From Betaproteobacteria bacterium (GTDB lineage Bacteria > Pseudomonadota > Gammaproteobacteria > Burkholderiales > Usitatibacteraceae), in assembly GCA_016708825.1 (NCBI GenBank), contig JADJEZ010000013.1, positions 53,861 through 117,860 of the forward strand: a stretch of DNA of 64,000 bases, written 5' to 3'. Every line of letters starts with the position of its first letter. Position 1 is the stretch's first letter. A model generated the notes under the pieces. The model was not told the origin of the DNA. It saw only the letters and a program-made list of their open reading frames with translations, and searched no databases. The position numbers were made by a program, and so were the translations under genes. This document shows positions 35,965-45,448 of this stretch, in pieces.

Positions 35965-37959
35965 ATGGCCAAACGATCACGACGATTCACGGTGGAGGAC
36001 CTCTGGCGGCTCGCGCGTCCCGCGCAGCCCGCCCTTTCTCCCGACGGCTCGCAGGCGTGCGTGAGTGTCGCGAGCTTCGACATGGAGGAGAACAAGGCGA
36101 GCTCCAAGCTCTGGCTCCTGTCGACCTTCGGCGGCGAGCCCCGACCGCTCACCGAGGCGGGCGAGAAGGACGGCGAACCGCGCTGGTCGCCCGACGGCAC
36201 GCGCATCGCCTTCGTCGCCAAGCGCGACAAGGACGAGGAGCCGCAGCTCTGGCTCATCGCGCCCGACGGCGGCGAGGCGCAACGCGTCACGCGCATGCCC
36301 ACCGGCGTGGCGGGCATCAAGTGGTTCCCGGATTCGCGCCGGGTCGCCTTCATCTCCTGGGTATGGCCGGACGCGCTCGGCTACCCGGCGCTGGAGGCGC
36401 GCTGCAAGGATCGCAAGGACGCCAAGGTCAAGGCGCACGTGGTCGAGCACCAGGCCTACCGCTACTGGGACCACTGGCTCTCGGACGGGCGCGTGCCCCG
36501 GCTCTTCATCGTGGATGTCCGGACTCGGCGCATCGTCGATCTCTTCGCCGGCACGCCTTACGAGCTGCCGGCGGACGACCCGGCCGCGCATCACTACGAC
36601 ATCGCGCCCGACGGCCGCGAAATCGCCTTCACGTTCGACCCGGCCCAGGAGAAGCGCTTCGACCACGAGTACCACGTCGTCGCGCTCGACCTGCGCGCCA
36701 AGCGCTTCCGGATGCTCACGAAGGGATCGCGCCTGAGCCACGGGAGCCCGAGCTATTCGCCCGACGGCAGGCGCATCGCCCTTCTCGTGTGCGACCTGCG
36801 CCGCAGCCCCGTGGCCGAGGCCCGCATCGCGCTGATCGAGCGAGAGACCGGCCGTATGAAGGCATTCCCCCGGGACTGGGACCGGAGCGTGAACGCGCCC
36901 GTCACCTGGGACGGCGATTCCGCATCCGTCGTGTTTCTCGCGGAAGATCGCGCGCGAACCCACGCCTTCCGCTGGCGGCTGGGCGAGAAGCTGCCGCGGA
37001 TCGCCGCGCTGGGCGGCACCGTCACGGATTTCGCGGTGGCCGCGGGAAGCGTGTGCTTCGTGCGCAACACCATGAGCACGCCGCCAGCCGTGTACTGCAC
37101 ATCCGAGGACCGCGGCGAGCGGCGCATCGACCGTTTCAACGACGATGTGATGGCCGGCATCGCGCTCGGCGAGGTGCGTGAATTCCAGGTTCGCGGCTGG
37201 AACGGGGAGAAAGTCCAGATGTGGGCGATCTACCCCCCGGACTTCGATCCCCGGAAGAAATGGCCGCTGCTGCACAATATCCACGGCGGGCCGCACGGGA
37301 TCTGGGGCGACAACTTCCACTTTCGCTGGAACAACCACGCATTCGCCGCGCAGGGCTACGTCGTCGTGTGCGTGAATTTCCACGGCTCGTCGTCCTTCGG
37401 GCAGCGCTTCCTCGAGTCGATCGACGGCGAGTGGGGCAAGCGGGAACTGGCCGACGTCGAGGCGGGAACGGACTTCATGCTGCGCGAGGGCTACATCGAC
37501 CGGCGTCGCCTCACGGCCGCGGGCGGGAGCTACGGCGGCTACATGGTCGCGTGGATGAACGGCCACACCGACCGCTACAAGGCCTTCGTGTGCCATGCCG
37601 GCTGCTTCGACTGGGTGGCGATGTTCGCCGACGACGTGTGGTACTGGGCCCCGAAGGAACTGGGCGCGTACTACTGGGACGATCCGGCGAAGGTGGACCG
37701 GCAGAATCCCCGGGCGAGGGTCGCGAGGATGAAGACGCCTACGCTCGTGATGCACGGCCTGCTGGACTACCGGGTTCCCGATGCCCAGGGCCTCGCGTAC
37801 TACAACACGCTCAAGGCGAAGGGCGTTCCGGCACGGCTCGTGTTCTTCCCGGACGAGAACCACTGGATCCTCAAGCCCCAGAACTCCAGGCTCTGGTACG
37901 GGGAGTTCTTCGCCTGGCTCGGGCGCCACGCACCGCACGGCGGCAAGCGCCGGAAGTAG
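35965..37959 (+). CDS. S9 family peptidase (acylaminoacyl-peptidase / prolyl oligopeptidase type)
   Basis: A 664-residue intact protein. The N-terminal beta-propeller has repeated WSPDGTRIAFVA- and YSPDGRRIALLV-type blades. The C-terminal alpha/beta-hydrolase domain carries the triad: Ser in GGSYGGYM near residue 522, Asp in LDYRVPDAQG near 601 and His in DENHWI near 633. There is no signal peptide, so it is cytoplasmic. It probably cleaves short peptides from their N-terminus. It is a single gene divergent from gcdH. The nearby exporter system produces very short peptides, but nothing links this enzyme to them beyond presence in the same window. Confidence 0.9.
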   Translation: MAKRSRRFTVEDLWRLARPAQPALSPDGSQACVSVASFDMEENKASSKLWLLSTFGGEPRPLTEAGEKDGEPRWSPDGTRIAFVAKRDKDEEPQLWLIAPDGGEAQRVTRMPTGVAGIKWFPDSRRVAFISWVWPDALGYPALEARCKDRKDAKVKAHVVEHQAYRYWDHWLSDGRVPRLFIVDVRTRRIVDLFAGTPYELPADDPAAHHYDIAPDGREIAFTFDPAQEKRFDHEYHVVALDLRAKRFRMLTKGSRLSHGSPSYSPDGRRIALLVCDLRRSPVAEARIALIERETGRMKAFPRDWDRSVNAPVTWDGDSASVVFLAEDRARTHAFRWRLGEKLPRIAALGGTVTDFAVAAGSVCFVRNTMSTPPAVYCTSEDRGERRIDRFNDDVMAGIALGEVREFQVRGWNGEKVQMWAIYPPDFDPRKKWPLLHNIHGGPHGIWGDNFHFRWNNHAFAAQGYVVVCVNFHGSSSFGQRFLESIDGEWGKRELADVEAGTDFMLREGYIDRRRLTAAGGSYGGYMVAWMNGHTDRYKAFVCHAGCFDWVAMFADDVWYWAPKELGAYYWDDPAKVDRQNPRARVARMKTPTLVMHGLLDYRVPDAQGLAYYNTLKAKGVPARLVFFPDENHWILKPQNSRLWYGEFFAWLGRHAPHGGKRRK

Positions 37960-37965
37960 CGGCGT

Positions 37966-38406
37966 CTAGAGCAGGAAGAGGGCGATCGCGAGAATCGCCA
38001 CCACCAGCGCGCTGACGGCGGTCCTGAGGTCGATGAACCACGCCGGCAGCAGGCCGCGCGAGGCCATCCACTGGTCGGCCGCCCACACCGCAGCGAAGAG
38101 CCCGAGGGCGGTGCCGACCTGCCACGTGGGGGAGGGCAGCCACAGCATCGCCCACGCCGCGAGGGAGGACACCGTGCTCAGGCCCAGTGCGACGGCGCGC
38201 GTGGTCTCGGTGCCCGACTCGTCGCGGATCGCGAGGCCCCATTCGATTCCCGCGAGGAAGGACAGGATCACCGCCGAGTACGTGACGAGCGCCGTGATGG
38301 CGGGCACGCGCACGCTGGAGGCCTCCGAGAAGAAGAGCGCTCCCGTGGCGAGCAGGACCGGGACCGCGCCGGCGACCGCAAGGAACCACGCAAGCCTGCG
38401 GATCAT
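37966..38406 (-). CDS. DUF3429 family membrane protein
   Basis: A 146-residue protein with about five hydrophobic segments. YSAVILSFLAGIEWGLAIRD matches the conserved SFLxGIxWG motif of DUF3429. Its function is unknown. It is convergent with the S9 peptidase (6-base gap) and lies 9 bases downstream of the Bug receptor stop on the same strand. Confidence 0.8.
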   Translation of the reverse strand: MIRRLAWFLAVAGAVPVLLATGALFFSEASSVRVPAITALVTYSAVILSFLAGIEWGLAIRDESGTETTRAVALGLSTVSSLAAWAMLWLPSPTWQVGTALGLFAAVWAADQWMASRGLLPAWFIDLRTAVSALVVAILAIALFLL

Positions 38407-38415
38407 CGGGGCCGC

Positions 38416-39387
38416 TCAGTCGACCTTGGCGCCCGAAGCCTTCACGAGCTTCGCGTACTTGGCGGCCTCGGATTTCACGAACGCCGCGAATTCGGCCGGC
38501 GTGTTGCCGACGGGCTCGGCACCCATGGCGAGCAGCTTTTCGCGCACTTCCGGCGCGGCGAGGGCCGCAGCGAACTCCGCGTGCAGGCGTTCGATTGCGG
38601 GCCGGGGCGTGCCGGCGGGAACGAAGATCCCGAACCAGGTGCTGATGTCGAACCCCGCGATCCCCGATTCCGCGATGGTCGGAAGGTCCGGCGCGAGTCC
38701 CGAGCGCATGGCCGTGGTGACCGCCAGCGCCCGGACTCGCCCGCCCTTCACCTGCGCGAGCGACGAGGCGAGGTTGTCGAACATGAGATCCACCCGTCCG
38801 CCGATGAGGTCCTGCATCGCGGCGGCCGCGCCCTTGTAGGGAATGTGGACCATGTCCACGCCCGCGAGGGACTTGAAGAGTTCGCCGGCGAGGTGGCCCG
38901 CGCTGCCGGTGCTGCCGGAGCCGAAGTTGAGCTTGCCGGGCCGGGCCTTCGCGAGCGCCACGAATTCGCCCACCGAGTTCGCCTTGAGCGCGGGATTGAC
39001 GACCAGCACGTTGGGCGTGGTCGCGACCTGGGTCACGGCGATGAAGTCCCGCTCGGCGTCGTAGGGCATCGACGGGTAGAGCGCCGGGTTGATCGCGTGC
39101 GTGGCCACGGCGCCCATGAGGATCGTATGGCCATCGGGCGCGGCCTTCGCGACCGCAGCGGCGCCGATGTTTCCTCCTGCGCCGGGAACGTTGTCCACGA
39201 CGACCGGCTGCTTCACGCTCGCCGAAACCTTCTGACCCAGGAGGCGTGCGACCGTGTCGAGCGGTCCGCCGGCGGGGTAGGGGACCACGAAGCGGATCTG
39301 CCGGGCGGGAAAGGGATCCGCTGCGAAACCGGCGGGCGGGAGAGCGGCCACGAGGGCCGCCACGGCGAAAAGGCGCAGGGTTCTCAT
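38416..39387 (-). CDS. Bug-type tripartite tricarboxylate transporter substrate-binding protein
   Basis: A 323-residue periplasmic receptor. The signal peptide MRTLRLFAVAALVAALPPAG ends near residue 22 (FAADPFPAR). Bug signatures are FVVPYPAGGPLDTVARLLGQ, VDNVPGAGGNIGAAAVAKAA, and the GSGSTGSAGHLAGELFKSLA to HIPYKGAAAAMQDLIGG segment. Such receptors bind carboxylates, often without a linked transporter gene, and are greatly expanded in Burkholderiales. No TctA/TctB is in the window. It sits in a minus-strand group with the aminotransferase upstream (10-base gap). Confidence 0.92.
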   Translation of the reverse strand: MRTLRLFAVAALVAALPPAGFAADPFPARQIRFVVPYPAGGPLDTVARLLGQKVSASVKQPVVVDNVPGAGGNIGAAAVAKAAPDGHTILMGAVATHAINPALYPSMPYDAERDFIAVTQVATTPNVLVVNPALKANSVGEFVALAKARPGKLNFGSGSTGSAGHLAGELFKSLAGVDMVHIPYKGAAAAMQDLIGGRVDLMFDNLASSLAQVKGGRVRALAVTTAMRSGLAPDLPTIAESGIAGFDISTWFGIFVPAGTPRPAIERLHAEFAAALAAPEVREKLLAMGAEPVGNTPAEFAAFVKSEAAKYAKLVKASGAKVD

Positions 39388-39397
39388 GCCCGCGATT

Positions 39398-40558
39398 CTA
39401 TCGCAGCGCCGCCGCCACGGCCGCGAGGAGGGCGCGCACGGCCGCCTCGTCGTGGTAAATGCCGAAGCCGAAGCGCAGGCGCCTGTCGCGACGGTCGATG
39501 TAGACGCCGTGCGCGGTGAGGCGCCGCTGAGCCTCTTCGGCGTCGTCGATGTCGAACGCGAGGAAGTTCCCGCGCGCGAACTCCGCGGGTGGCCGCAGCC
39601 GCGCGACCGGCAGCCGGTCCAGGGCGAGGCCCGCCAGGCCTTCGAGAAAAAGCGACTGCAGCGCGAGGGCATGGGAGTGGACCTCTCCGATCGTGACGCC
39701 GAGTCCGGAGAGCCAGCGCATCGCTGCATTGAAACGGTAGAGCCCCGAAGGGTCGAAGGTCGACCCCCAGAAGCGGAATGCGTCCCCGGCGTACGGCACG
39801 GCCTCCGCAGGCCTGCCTGACAGCCCTTCGAAGGAGGCGAACCAGCCGGTGTCCGCGGGCCGCAGCGTGCAACCGGGGGGAATCGCCAGGAAGCAGGCGC
39901 CTTCGCCCGACATCGCGTACTTGTAGCCTCCGGCGAGATAGAACACACGGTGGGCGATGCGCGACAGGTCCACGGGCAAGGCACAGAAGGCGTGGTAGCC
40001 GTCGATGGCCACGAGCGAGCCGCCCGGCGCGGCGCGCACGATTGCCTCCAGGTCGCGGACCTCGAAACCGGAATCGAAGAAGACGTGCGAGATCCATACC
40101 AGGTCCCACGGTGCGGAGGCGGCCGCGGCGGCGAAACGCACCTCGAAGGTTTCGAAGGGTTCGGCCGGGATCTCGGTCAGCTCGAGCCTCCCCGTCTCCG
40201 CCAGCCGCCGCGTCTGCCGCCGAAAGCTGTGGAACTCCTGGGCACTGGCAAGCACGCGAACCGGCCGGCTCCAGTTGAGGCATGAGTAGAGGCGCAGGAC
40301 GAACTCGTGGGTATTGGGCGCGAACGCCACCTGCCCGGGGTCGGGAAGCCCGGCCAGGCGGGCCACGTGCGCCTGTGCCTCGGGAATCACCGCACCGAAG
40401 ATGCGCGCCCATTTTCGATCGGCCAGGGTGGCAGCGTCCTCCCAGCTGCGGGCGTGGGCGGCCTGCGTGACGTCGGGCCAGGGATGGTGGCTGTGCGCAG
40501 CGAAATGCAGCAGGCCCGGATTTGCGGCGAAGAACTTCGAGAAGTGGGCGGCGAGCAT
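39398..40558 (-). CDS. Aminotransferase class V, kynureninase-like
   Basis: A 386-residue PLP enzyme. FAAHSHHPWPDVTQAAHARS, ASAQEFHSFRRQTRRLAETG, LVAIDGYHAFCALPVDLSRI with the PLP-ring aspartate, and YLAGGYKYAMSGEGACFLAI with the Schiff-base lysine are visible. The overall pattern is nearest to kynureninase-like class V proteins. The frame is intact and the start ATG is at 40558. It is followed by the Bug receptor gene 10 bases on. The substrate cannot be told from the sequence. Confidence 0.8.
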   Translation of the reverse strand: MLAAHFSKFFAANPGLLHFAAHSHHPWPDVTQAAHARSWEDAATLADRKWARIFGAVIPEAQAHVARLAGLPDPGQVAFAPNTHEFVLRLYSCLNWSRPVRVLASAQEFHSFRRQTRRLAETGRLELTEIPAEPFETFEVRFAAAAASAPWDLVWISHVFFDSGFEVRDLEAIVRAAPGGSLVAIDGYHAFCALPVDLSRIAHRVFYLAGGYKYAMSGEGACFLAIPPGCTLRPADTGWFASFEGLSGRPAEAVPYAGDAFRFWGSTFDPSGLYRFNAAMRWLSGLGVTIGEVHSHALALQSLFLEGLAGLALDRLPVARLRPPAEFARGNFLAFDIDDAEEAQRRLTAHGVYIDRRDRRLRFGFGIYHDEAAVRALLAAVAAALR

Positions 40559-40757
40559 GGCCCGCGATTCTGTGACGGTGCCGGCGAGCGCGCAAGTCGC
40601 GTGGCGCTCGGATTGACCGCCGGACGCCCGGGTTCTATAGTCGATTCGTGCGCAAGAATACGTTCTGCATCGTTCGTGACCGTCGGCCCGGCGTGGGGGC
40701 CGAAATTCGTTTCCAGGTGTTGCGGCAGTGCAGGGCCTGCGCTCCGCGGGGCAAGCC

Positions 40758-41603
40758 ATGAGCAGCCAGCTCTCCCCGACCGGGCGGTTCGAGCGGATCA
40801 TGCTCGCCACCGATGGATCGGAGTTCTGCGCCGATGCGGAACAGGTCTCGCTCGAGATGGTCGAGAAGTGCGGCGGGGCGCTCCTCATCGCGAGCGTGGT
40901 GGTCACCAATCCTGCCGCCGAGGTGATATCCCCGGAAGCGATCGGGGCCGCGGAGGAGGAGACGCGTGCCCTGCTCAAACGCATCTACGGTGCGGCCGTC
41001 CAGAAGGCGCTCGCCGCGGAGACCGTCTTTCGCCGCGGGCCGGATCCGCTGGAGGAGATTCTCGCCGCGGCCGAGGAACACAAGGCCGACGTGATCGTCA
41101 TGGGCCGGCGCGGCAAGCGCGGCCTGCTTCGCCGGATGATCGGGGATGCAACCTCGAAGGCAGTGGGAACCGCGAAGTGCAGCGTGCTCGTGGTCCCGGA
41201 AGGCGCGAAGATGTGGCGCAGCCGCATCCTGCTCGCCACCGACGGCTCGCGCTTCTCGGACGCGGCGGCGGTGGCGGCGACCCGGCTGGCCGAGTTGTGC
41301 CGCCTTCCCGTCACGGTCGTCTCGATGATCAGGGAATCCTTCAACGAGGAGCGCGCGGCGCTGGCCGAGGAGGCCGCCAAGCGGGTCCATGGCCACCTCA
41401 AGGAGAAGAAGATCGAGGCCGACAAGGTCGTGCTGCGCGGCGACCCGGACAAGCTGATCCTCGAGACCGCCCAGGCCCGGGAGGCGGACTTGATCGTCAT
41501 GGGCACGCACGGCCGCACGGGCTGGGAGCGCGTGACCGTGGGCAGCGTCACCGAGAGCGTAATAGGCGCGAGCAAGATTCCGGTCATGGCGGTGAAGGCG
41601 TAG
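40758..41603 (+). CDS. Tandem universal stress protein (two UspA domains)
   Basis: 281 residues forming two Usp domains. The first has RIMLATDGSEFCADAEQVSL and ADVIVMGRRGKRGLLRRMIG-DATSK. The second has RILLATDGSRFSDAAAVAAT and ADLIVMGTHGRTGWERVTVG-SVTES. The GxxG(9x)G(S/T) ATP-binding motif is good in both. It is cytoplasmic and probably a stress-induced ATP-binding protein. It lies 55 bases upstream of the SLC13-type permease on the same strand, so co-regulation is possible. Confidence 0.9.
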   Translation: MSSQLSPTGRFERIMLATDGSEFCADAEQVSLEMVEKCGGALLIASVVVTNPAAEVISPEAIGAAEEETRALLKRIYGAAVQKALAAETVFRRGPDPLEEILAAAEEHKADVIVMGRRGKRGLLRRMIGDATSKAVGTAKCSVLVVPEGAKMWRSRILLATDGSRFSDAAAVAATRLAELCRLPVTVVSMIRESFNEERAALAEEAAKRVHGHLKEKKIEADKVVLRGDPDKLILETAQAREADLIVMGTHGRTGWERVTVGSVTESVIGASKIPVMAVKA

Positions 41604-41658
41604 GCGCGACGGTCGCGGGCGACAGCCGGCGACCCCACCAGCGAATGGAGACGCAATC

Positions 41659-43494
41659 GTGACCGCGGCGCTCGACGCGCACGCAATCGCCGTGCTTGCC
41701 CTGACCGCCGTGGCGTTCGCGTTTTTCATGCGCGAGCGCGTTCCCATCCAGACCACCAGCGTCGGGATCCTCGCCTCGCTCACCCTGGGCTTCGCGCTCT
41801 TTCCCTACGAACGCGCCGGGGAGCGCTTTTCCCCCACGGCACTCTTCTTCGGTTTCGGCCACGAGGCCCTGGTCGCGATCTGCGCGCTCATGATCGTCGG
41901 CAAGTCCCTCGTCGTGACCGGGGCGCTCGATCCCGTGGCGCGTGGCATCGCGCGGCTCTGGTCCAAGTCGCCGGGCGGCTCACTCCTCGTCGTGCTGCTC
42001 TTCGCGTTCCTGGCGAGCGGCATCGTGAACGACACCCCCGTCGTGGTGCTGCTCATGCCGATACTGCTGGGCGTGGCGATGCGCACGAACACCGCGGCCG
42101 GCAGGACGCTGCTGCCGATGAACTACGCGGTGCTCATCGGCGGCATGTCCACCTCCATCGGAACTTCCACCAACCTGCTCGTGGTCTCGATCGCCGCTGA
42201 TCTCGGCATGAGACGCTTCAACGTGTTCGACTTCTATCCGGTCGCGATGATGGCCGGAGTCGTGGGCCTTCTCTACCTCTGGCTCGTCCTGCCGAGGCTG
42301 CTGACGAGCCGGACCAGCCCGATCCAGCAGGAGCCTCCCCGGCGCTTAGCGGCGTCCATGTACGTCCGCGAGGACGGCTACGCGAAGGGCCGCACGCTCG
42401 AGGAGGTATGCGCGAAGACCGACGGTCGGATCCGGATAGAAGACATCGAACGCGGCGACAGCACGTTCCTCGCCCGCCAGCCGTCGCTCGTCCTGCGGGA
42501 GGGCGACCGGATCCATGTCTCGGACACGCCGGAGAACCTGAAGGAGTTCGAGAAGCTCCTCGGGGCGACGCTCTACGATCCGCGGGACCTGGAGCATCCC
42601 GTGGACCAGGAGCATCCGCTGAAGAGCGGCGACCAGTTGCTGGTCCAGGCGGTGGTGACCGAGGACTCCCTGCCCAATCGCACCACACTCCGGCGGCTTC
42701 GCTTCAGCGACGTCTACGGGGTCGCGGTGCTCGCGCTGCACCGACCTTCGGGGCGCGCCTCCGTCAAGCCGCAGGACGTCGACGAGACGGTGCTGCAGGT
42801 GGGCGACCTGCTGCTGATCCAGGGAACCGACGAGCGCCTGAAGGAAGTCCGCGACTTCACGGGCCTGCTGCTGCTCGACGAGGCGATTTCCCTTCCGCGA
42901 TCGCGCAAGGCGCCGATCGCCATTGCCGTGATCGTGACCGTCGTCGCCGCGGCGGCCACGCAGGTGGTCCCCATCGCCATCGGCGCGCTTGCGGGCGTAG
43001 CGATCCTGGTGGCGACGAGGTGCATCAACTGGCAGGAGGCGAGTTCCGCGCTGAGCTCCCGGGTCGTGCTCCTGGTCGCGGCGAGCCTCGCGCTCGGCCA
43101 GGCGCTCACGTTCACCGGCGGCATCGATTTCATCGCGGCGGGCTTCCTCCGGCTCGTCGAGGGGCTGTCGGCCCACTGGATCGCCTCCCTCCTGATGCTC
43201 CTGATGGCGCTGATCACGAATTTCGTGTCGAACAACGCCGCCGCCGCGGTGGGCACGCCGATCGCGATCAGGATCGCGGCGGACCTGGGCGCCTCGCCCG
43301 AGCCCTTCGTGCTCGCCATCCTGTTCGGCGCGAACCTCTGCTACGTGACCCCCATGGCCTACCAGACGAACCTGCTGGTGATGAGCGCGGCGGGCTACCG
43401 CTTCGCCGACTTCGTCCGCGGCGGGCTGCCGCTGCTGGTCATCATGTGGGCCACGCTCTCGCTCCTGGTGCCGAGGTTCTTCCCGCTCTTCTGA
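41659..43494 (+). CDS. SLC13/DASS-type permease with two TrkA-C (RCK_C) domains
   Basis: A 611-residue membrane protein from a GTG. Residues 1-215 hold the first permease half (FASGIVNDTPVVVLLMPI-like, GGMSTSIGTSTNLLV). Residues 220-410 form two cytoplasmic RCK_C domains (LVLREGDRIHVSDTPENLKE, LQVGDLLLIQGTDERLKEVR). The second permease half follows, with NFVSNNAAAAVGTPIAIRIA and YVTPMAYQTNLLVMSAAGY. The SNNAAA and TSTN motifs are the ion/substrate signatures of divalent anion:sodium symporters. The likely substrate is sulfate or a dicarboxylate. The frame is intact. Confidence 0.9.
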   Translation: MTAALDAHAIAVLALTAVAFAFFMRERVPIQTTSVGILASLTLGFALFPYERAGERFSPTALFFGFGHEALVAICALMIVGKSLVVTGALDPVARGIARLWSKSPGGSLLVVLLFAFLASGIVNDTPVVVLLMPILLGVAMRTNTAAGRTLLPMNYAVLIGGMSTSIGTSTNLLVVSIAADLGMRRFNVFDFYPVAMMAGVVGLLYLWLVLPRLLTSRTSPIQQEPPRRLAASMYVREDGYAKGRTLEEVCAKTDGRIRIEDIERGDSTFLARQPSLVLREGDRIHVSDTPENLKEFEKLLGATLYDPRDLEHPVDQEHPLKSGDQLLVQAVVTEDSLPNRTTLRRLRFSDVYGVAVLALHRPSGRASVKPQDVDETVLQVGDLLLIQGTDERLKEVRDFTGLLLLDEAISLPRSRKAPIAIAVIVTVVAAAATQVVPIAIGALAGVAILVATRCINWQEASSALSSRVVLLVAASLALGQALTFTGGIDFIAAGFLRLVEGLSAHWIASLLMLLMALITNFVSNNAAAAVGTPIAIRIAADLGASPEPFVLAILFGANLCYVTPMAYQTNLLVMSAAGYRFADFVRGGLPLLVIMWATLSLLVPRFFPLF

Positions 43495-43525
43495 GGCCCG
43501 CGTCGCGCGGCCCCTCCGGCAGCCT

Positions 43526-44095
43526 TCAGTCCCTGAAGGCCTCGATCTGGATGCGCAGGGTGACGTCGTCCGCCACGGCAGGGACGGCGTACTTCATCCC
43601 GAAATCGGAGCGCTTCAGCGTGGCGGCGAAATCCCCGCCGCACAGGGGCTTCTTGCTGATGGGGTGATTGCCGCATTGGAAGTGGGTCGCCTCGAGGCTC
43701 ACGGGCCTGGTCACGCCCAGGAGCGTGAGATCACCCGTCACGCGCGTCACCTTGCCGCCCTCGAAAGCGAAACGGTCGGACTTGAAGGTGATCGTGGGGA
43801 ACATCGCCACGTGGAAAAAGTCCTCGCCGCGCAGGTGCTCCTCGAGCTTGTCCAGGCCGGTATCCACGCTTGCGGCGTCGATCGTGATCTCGACCTTGCC
43901 GGTCTTCGCGGCGGCATCGAGCGTGACCTTCCCCGTGGTCCGGTTGAAGCGCCCGCGCTGGATGGAAAAGCCGAGGTGGTTCACCTCGAAGCTGGGGAAG
44001 GTGTGGCGGCTGTCGAGCATGTAGGTCTCGGCGGCGCTCGCGGTGGCGGTCGACAGGGCGGCGGAAATCGCGGCGACAAGAACGAGGCGTTTCAT
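43526..44095 (-). CDS. YceI family periplasmic protein
   Basis: 189 residues with a signal peptide (MKRLVLVAAISAALSTATAS-AAA). The YceI lipocalin-like barrel shows YMLDSRHTFPSFEVNHLGFS, RGRFNRTTGKVTLDAAAKTG, HVAMFPTITFKSDRFAFEGG and TGDLTLLGVTRPVSLEATHF. Family members bind amphiphiles such as polyisoprenoids. It is the last gene of a cytochrome b561-yceI-yceI operon, 12 bases after the other yceI. Confidence 0.92.
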   Translation of the reverse strand: MKRLVLVAAISAALSTATASAAETYMLDSRHTFPSFEVNHLGFSIQRGRFNRTTGKVTLDAAAKTGKVEITIDAASVDTGLDKLEEHLRGEDFFHVAMFPTITFKSDRFAFEGGKVTRVTGDLTLLGVTRPVSLEATHFQCGNHPISKKPLCGGDFAATLKRSDFGMKYAVPAVADDVTLRIQIEAFRD

Positions 44096-44107
44096 GGCAA
44101 TGATCCT

Positions 44108-44674
44108 CTACGGGGTGATGGGGATGACAAACCGGAAGCGAACCGTCACCTGGTCGGCCACGGTATCCGTGTCCGACCAGGCGCCTTCGCCGATGCGAAA
44201 TTGCAACCGCCGAAGGGGGAACTGCCCTTCGACCGTGCGCACGCCGTCGCTGTCCGTCACGGTGAAGGGGGCCGTGACGGGTTGCGTGGCGCCCTTGATC
44301 GTGAGGGGGCCGGAAGCGACGAAGCTCCCCGGGCCCGCCGCCGTGACCGACGCGGCTACGAAGGTCGCCCGGGGAAAGGCCTCGACGTGGAGCCACGGCT
44401 TGCGCCTCGCCTCGGTCTCGCCCTCGACGCTCCCCAGGTCGATGGAACCCAGGTCCACCTCGAACGCAGCCCGGGTCTCCTCTGGCTTTCGCGGATCGAA
44501 GAGGACCGACGCTTCGAACTTGCGGAAGCGTCCCTCGACGGAGACGCCCATCTGCTGGAACGCGAAGCGGATCTGGCTCTTCCCGGCGACGAGCTGCTGC
44601 GGCGCTTGCGCGAACGCGGGGAAGGCGAGCAGGAGCGCGGTGAGGCTTGTTGCGACGGAGAGGCGGGAATTCAT
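44108..44674 (-). CDS. YceI family periplasmic protein (divergent paralogue)
   Basis: 188 residues with a signal peptide ending AFAQ near residue 23. VAGKSQIRFAFQQMGVSVEG, FEVDLGSIDLGSVEGETEAR, LHVEAFPRATFVAASVTAAG and GPLTIKGATQPVTAPFTVTD are YceI features. It is much diverged from the neighbouring yceI, so the two probably have different ligands. Its ATG overlaps the cytochrome b561 stop (ATGA), showing translational coupling. Confidence 0.9.
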   Translation of the reverse strand: MNSRLSVATSLTALLLAFPAFAQAPQQLVAGKSQIRFAFQQMGVSVEGRFRKFEASVLFDPRKPEETRAAFEVDLGSIDLGSVEGETEARRKPWLHVEAFPRATFVAASVTAAGPGSFVASGPLTIKGATQPVTAPFTVTDSDGVRTVEGQFPLRRLQFRIGEGAWSDTDTVADQVTVRFRFVIPITP

Positions 44675-45231
44675 CGATCCGGCCCGGGCTTGAGGAAGGG
44701 AAGCATGCGGGACAGGACATCGTCGCGGTCGACCAGCTGGTGCTTGATCGCCGCGGCCGAATGCAGGACCACCAGGGTGGCCAGCGCGTAGGTGACCGAG
44801 CGGTGAACTATCCTGAGGACGTCGGCCAGTTCCTTGTTTTTCTCGAGGAGATCCGGAATGGGAACGACCCCGAAGTACACCGTCTGGAAGCCGGCGGCGG
44901 AGCTGAAGAGCCATCCCGTGACCGGCGCGGCGAAGAAGAGCAGATAGAGAACCTGGTGCGAGGCGTTCGCGGCGAGGCGCTGCCAGGCAGGCATGGTGTC
45001 GGGCAAGGCCGGGGCAGGGTGGCCCAGGCGCCCAAGCAGGCGGGCGCCCGACAGGAGGAAGATCGTCACGCCCGCCCACTTGTGCCACGAGTAGTACTGG
45101 AGCTTGGCCGGCGTAAGCACGAGATCGACCATGTACAGCCCGAAGGCCAGGTTCCCGGCGATGAGGATCGCGGCGACCCAGTGCAGGCCGATCGCGATGG
45201 GCGTGTAGTCAGCCCGGGTTCGAGTGCTCAT
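44671..45231 (-). CDS. Cytochrome b561 family protein
   Basis: A 186-residue, four-helix membrane cytochrome. The histidine-bearing helices are visible: ALHWVAA-type IGLHWVAAILIAGNLAFGLY, YSWHKWAGVTIFLLSGARLL, ASHQVLYLLFFAAPVTGWLF and IVHRSVTYALATLVVLHSAA. It carries electrons across the inner membrane, often from quinol to superoxide or a periplasmic partner. Pairing b561 with YceI proteins is a recurring arrangement in proteobacteria. It is the first gene of the three-gene operon. Confidence 0.9.
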   Translation of the reverse strand: MSTRTRADYTPIAIGLHWVAAILIAGNLAFGLYMVDLVLTPAKLQYYSWHKWAGVTIFLLSGARLLGRLGHPAPALPDTMPAWQRLAANASHQVLYLLFFAAPVTGWLFSSAAGFQTVYFGVVPIPDLLEKNKELADVLRIVHRSVTYALATLVVLHSAAAIKHQLVDRDDVLSRMLPFLKPGPDR

Positions 45232-45387
45232 GAATGTGACGTAATGGAACGGGCTGGAATTTTCGGGACGCGTTCTGCCGTGGGCGGCACCGGAGGCTGG
45301 ACACGGGAGGCCCGCGTTGGTTCTGGCCGTCGGGCGGAAGGGAGGTGATTGCCTGGTGCGGACCAACGGGCAAGAGCGGATCGGGAC

Positions 45388-45415
45388 ATACAAACATGAG
45401 TTTACATAATACAAA
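45388..45415. promoter_or_regulatory. AT-rich direct repeats upstream of cytochrome b561
   Basis: ATACAAA occurs at 45388-45394 and again at 45409-45415, 21 bases apart, which is two helical turns. They lie in a short AT-rich patch in the 217-base region between b561 and the HEAGH membrane protein gene. On the minus strand TTTGTATTATG could hold a -10. I see no gene in this stretch. Confidence 0.3.
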
Positions 45416-45448
45416 TTATGCGCACATCGAGTGGGTGATTTAGGGCCG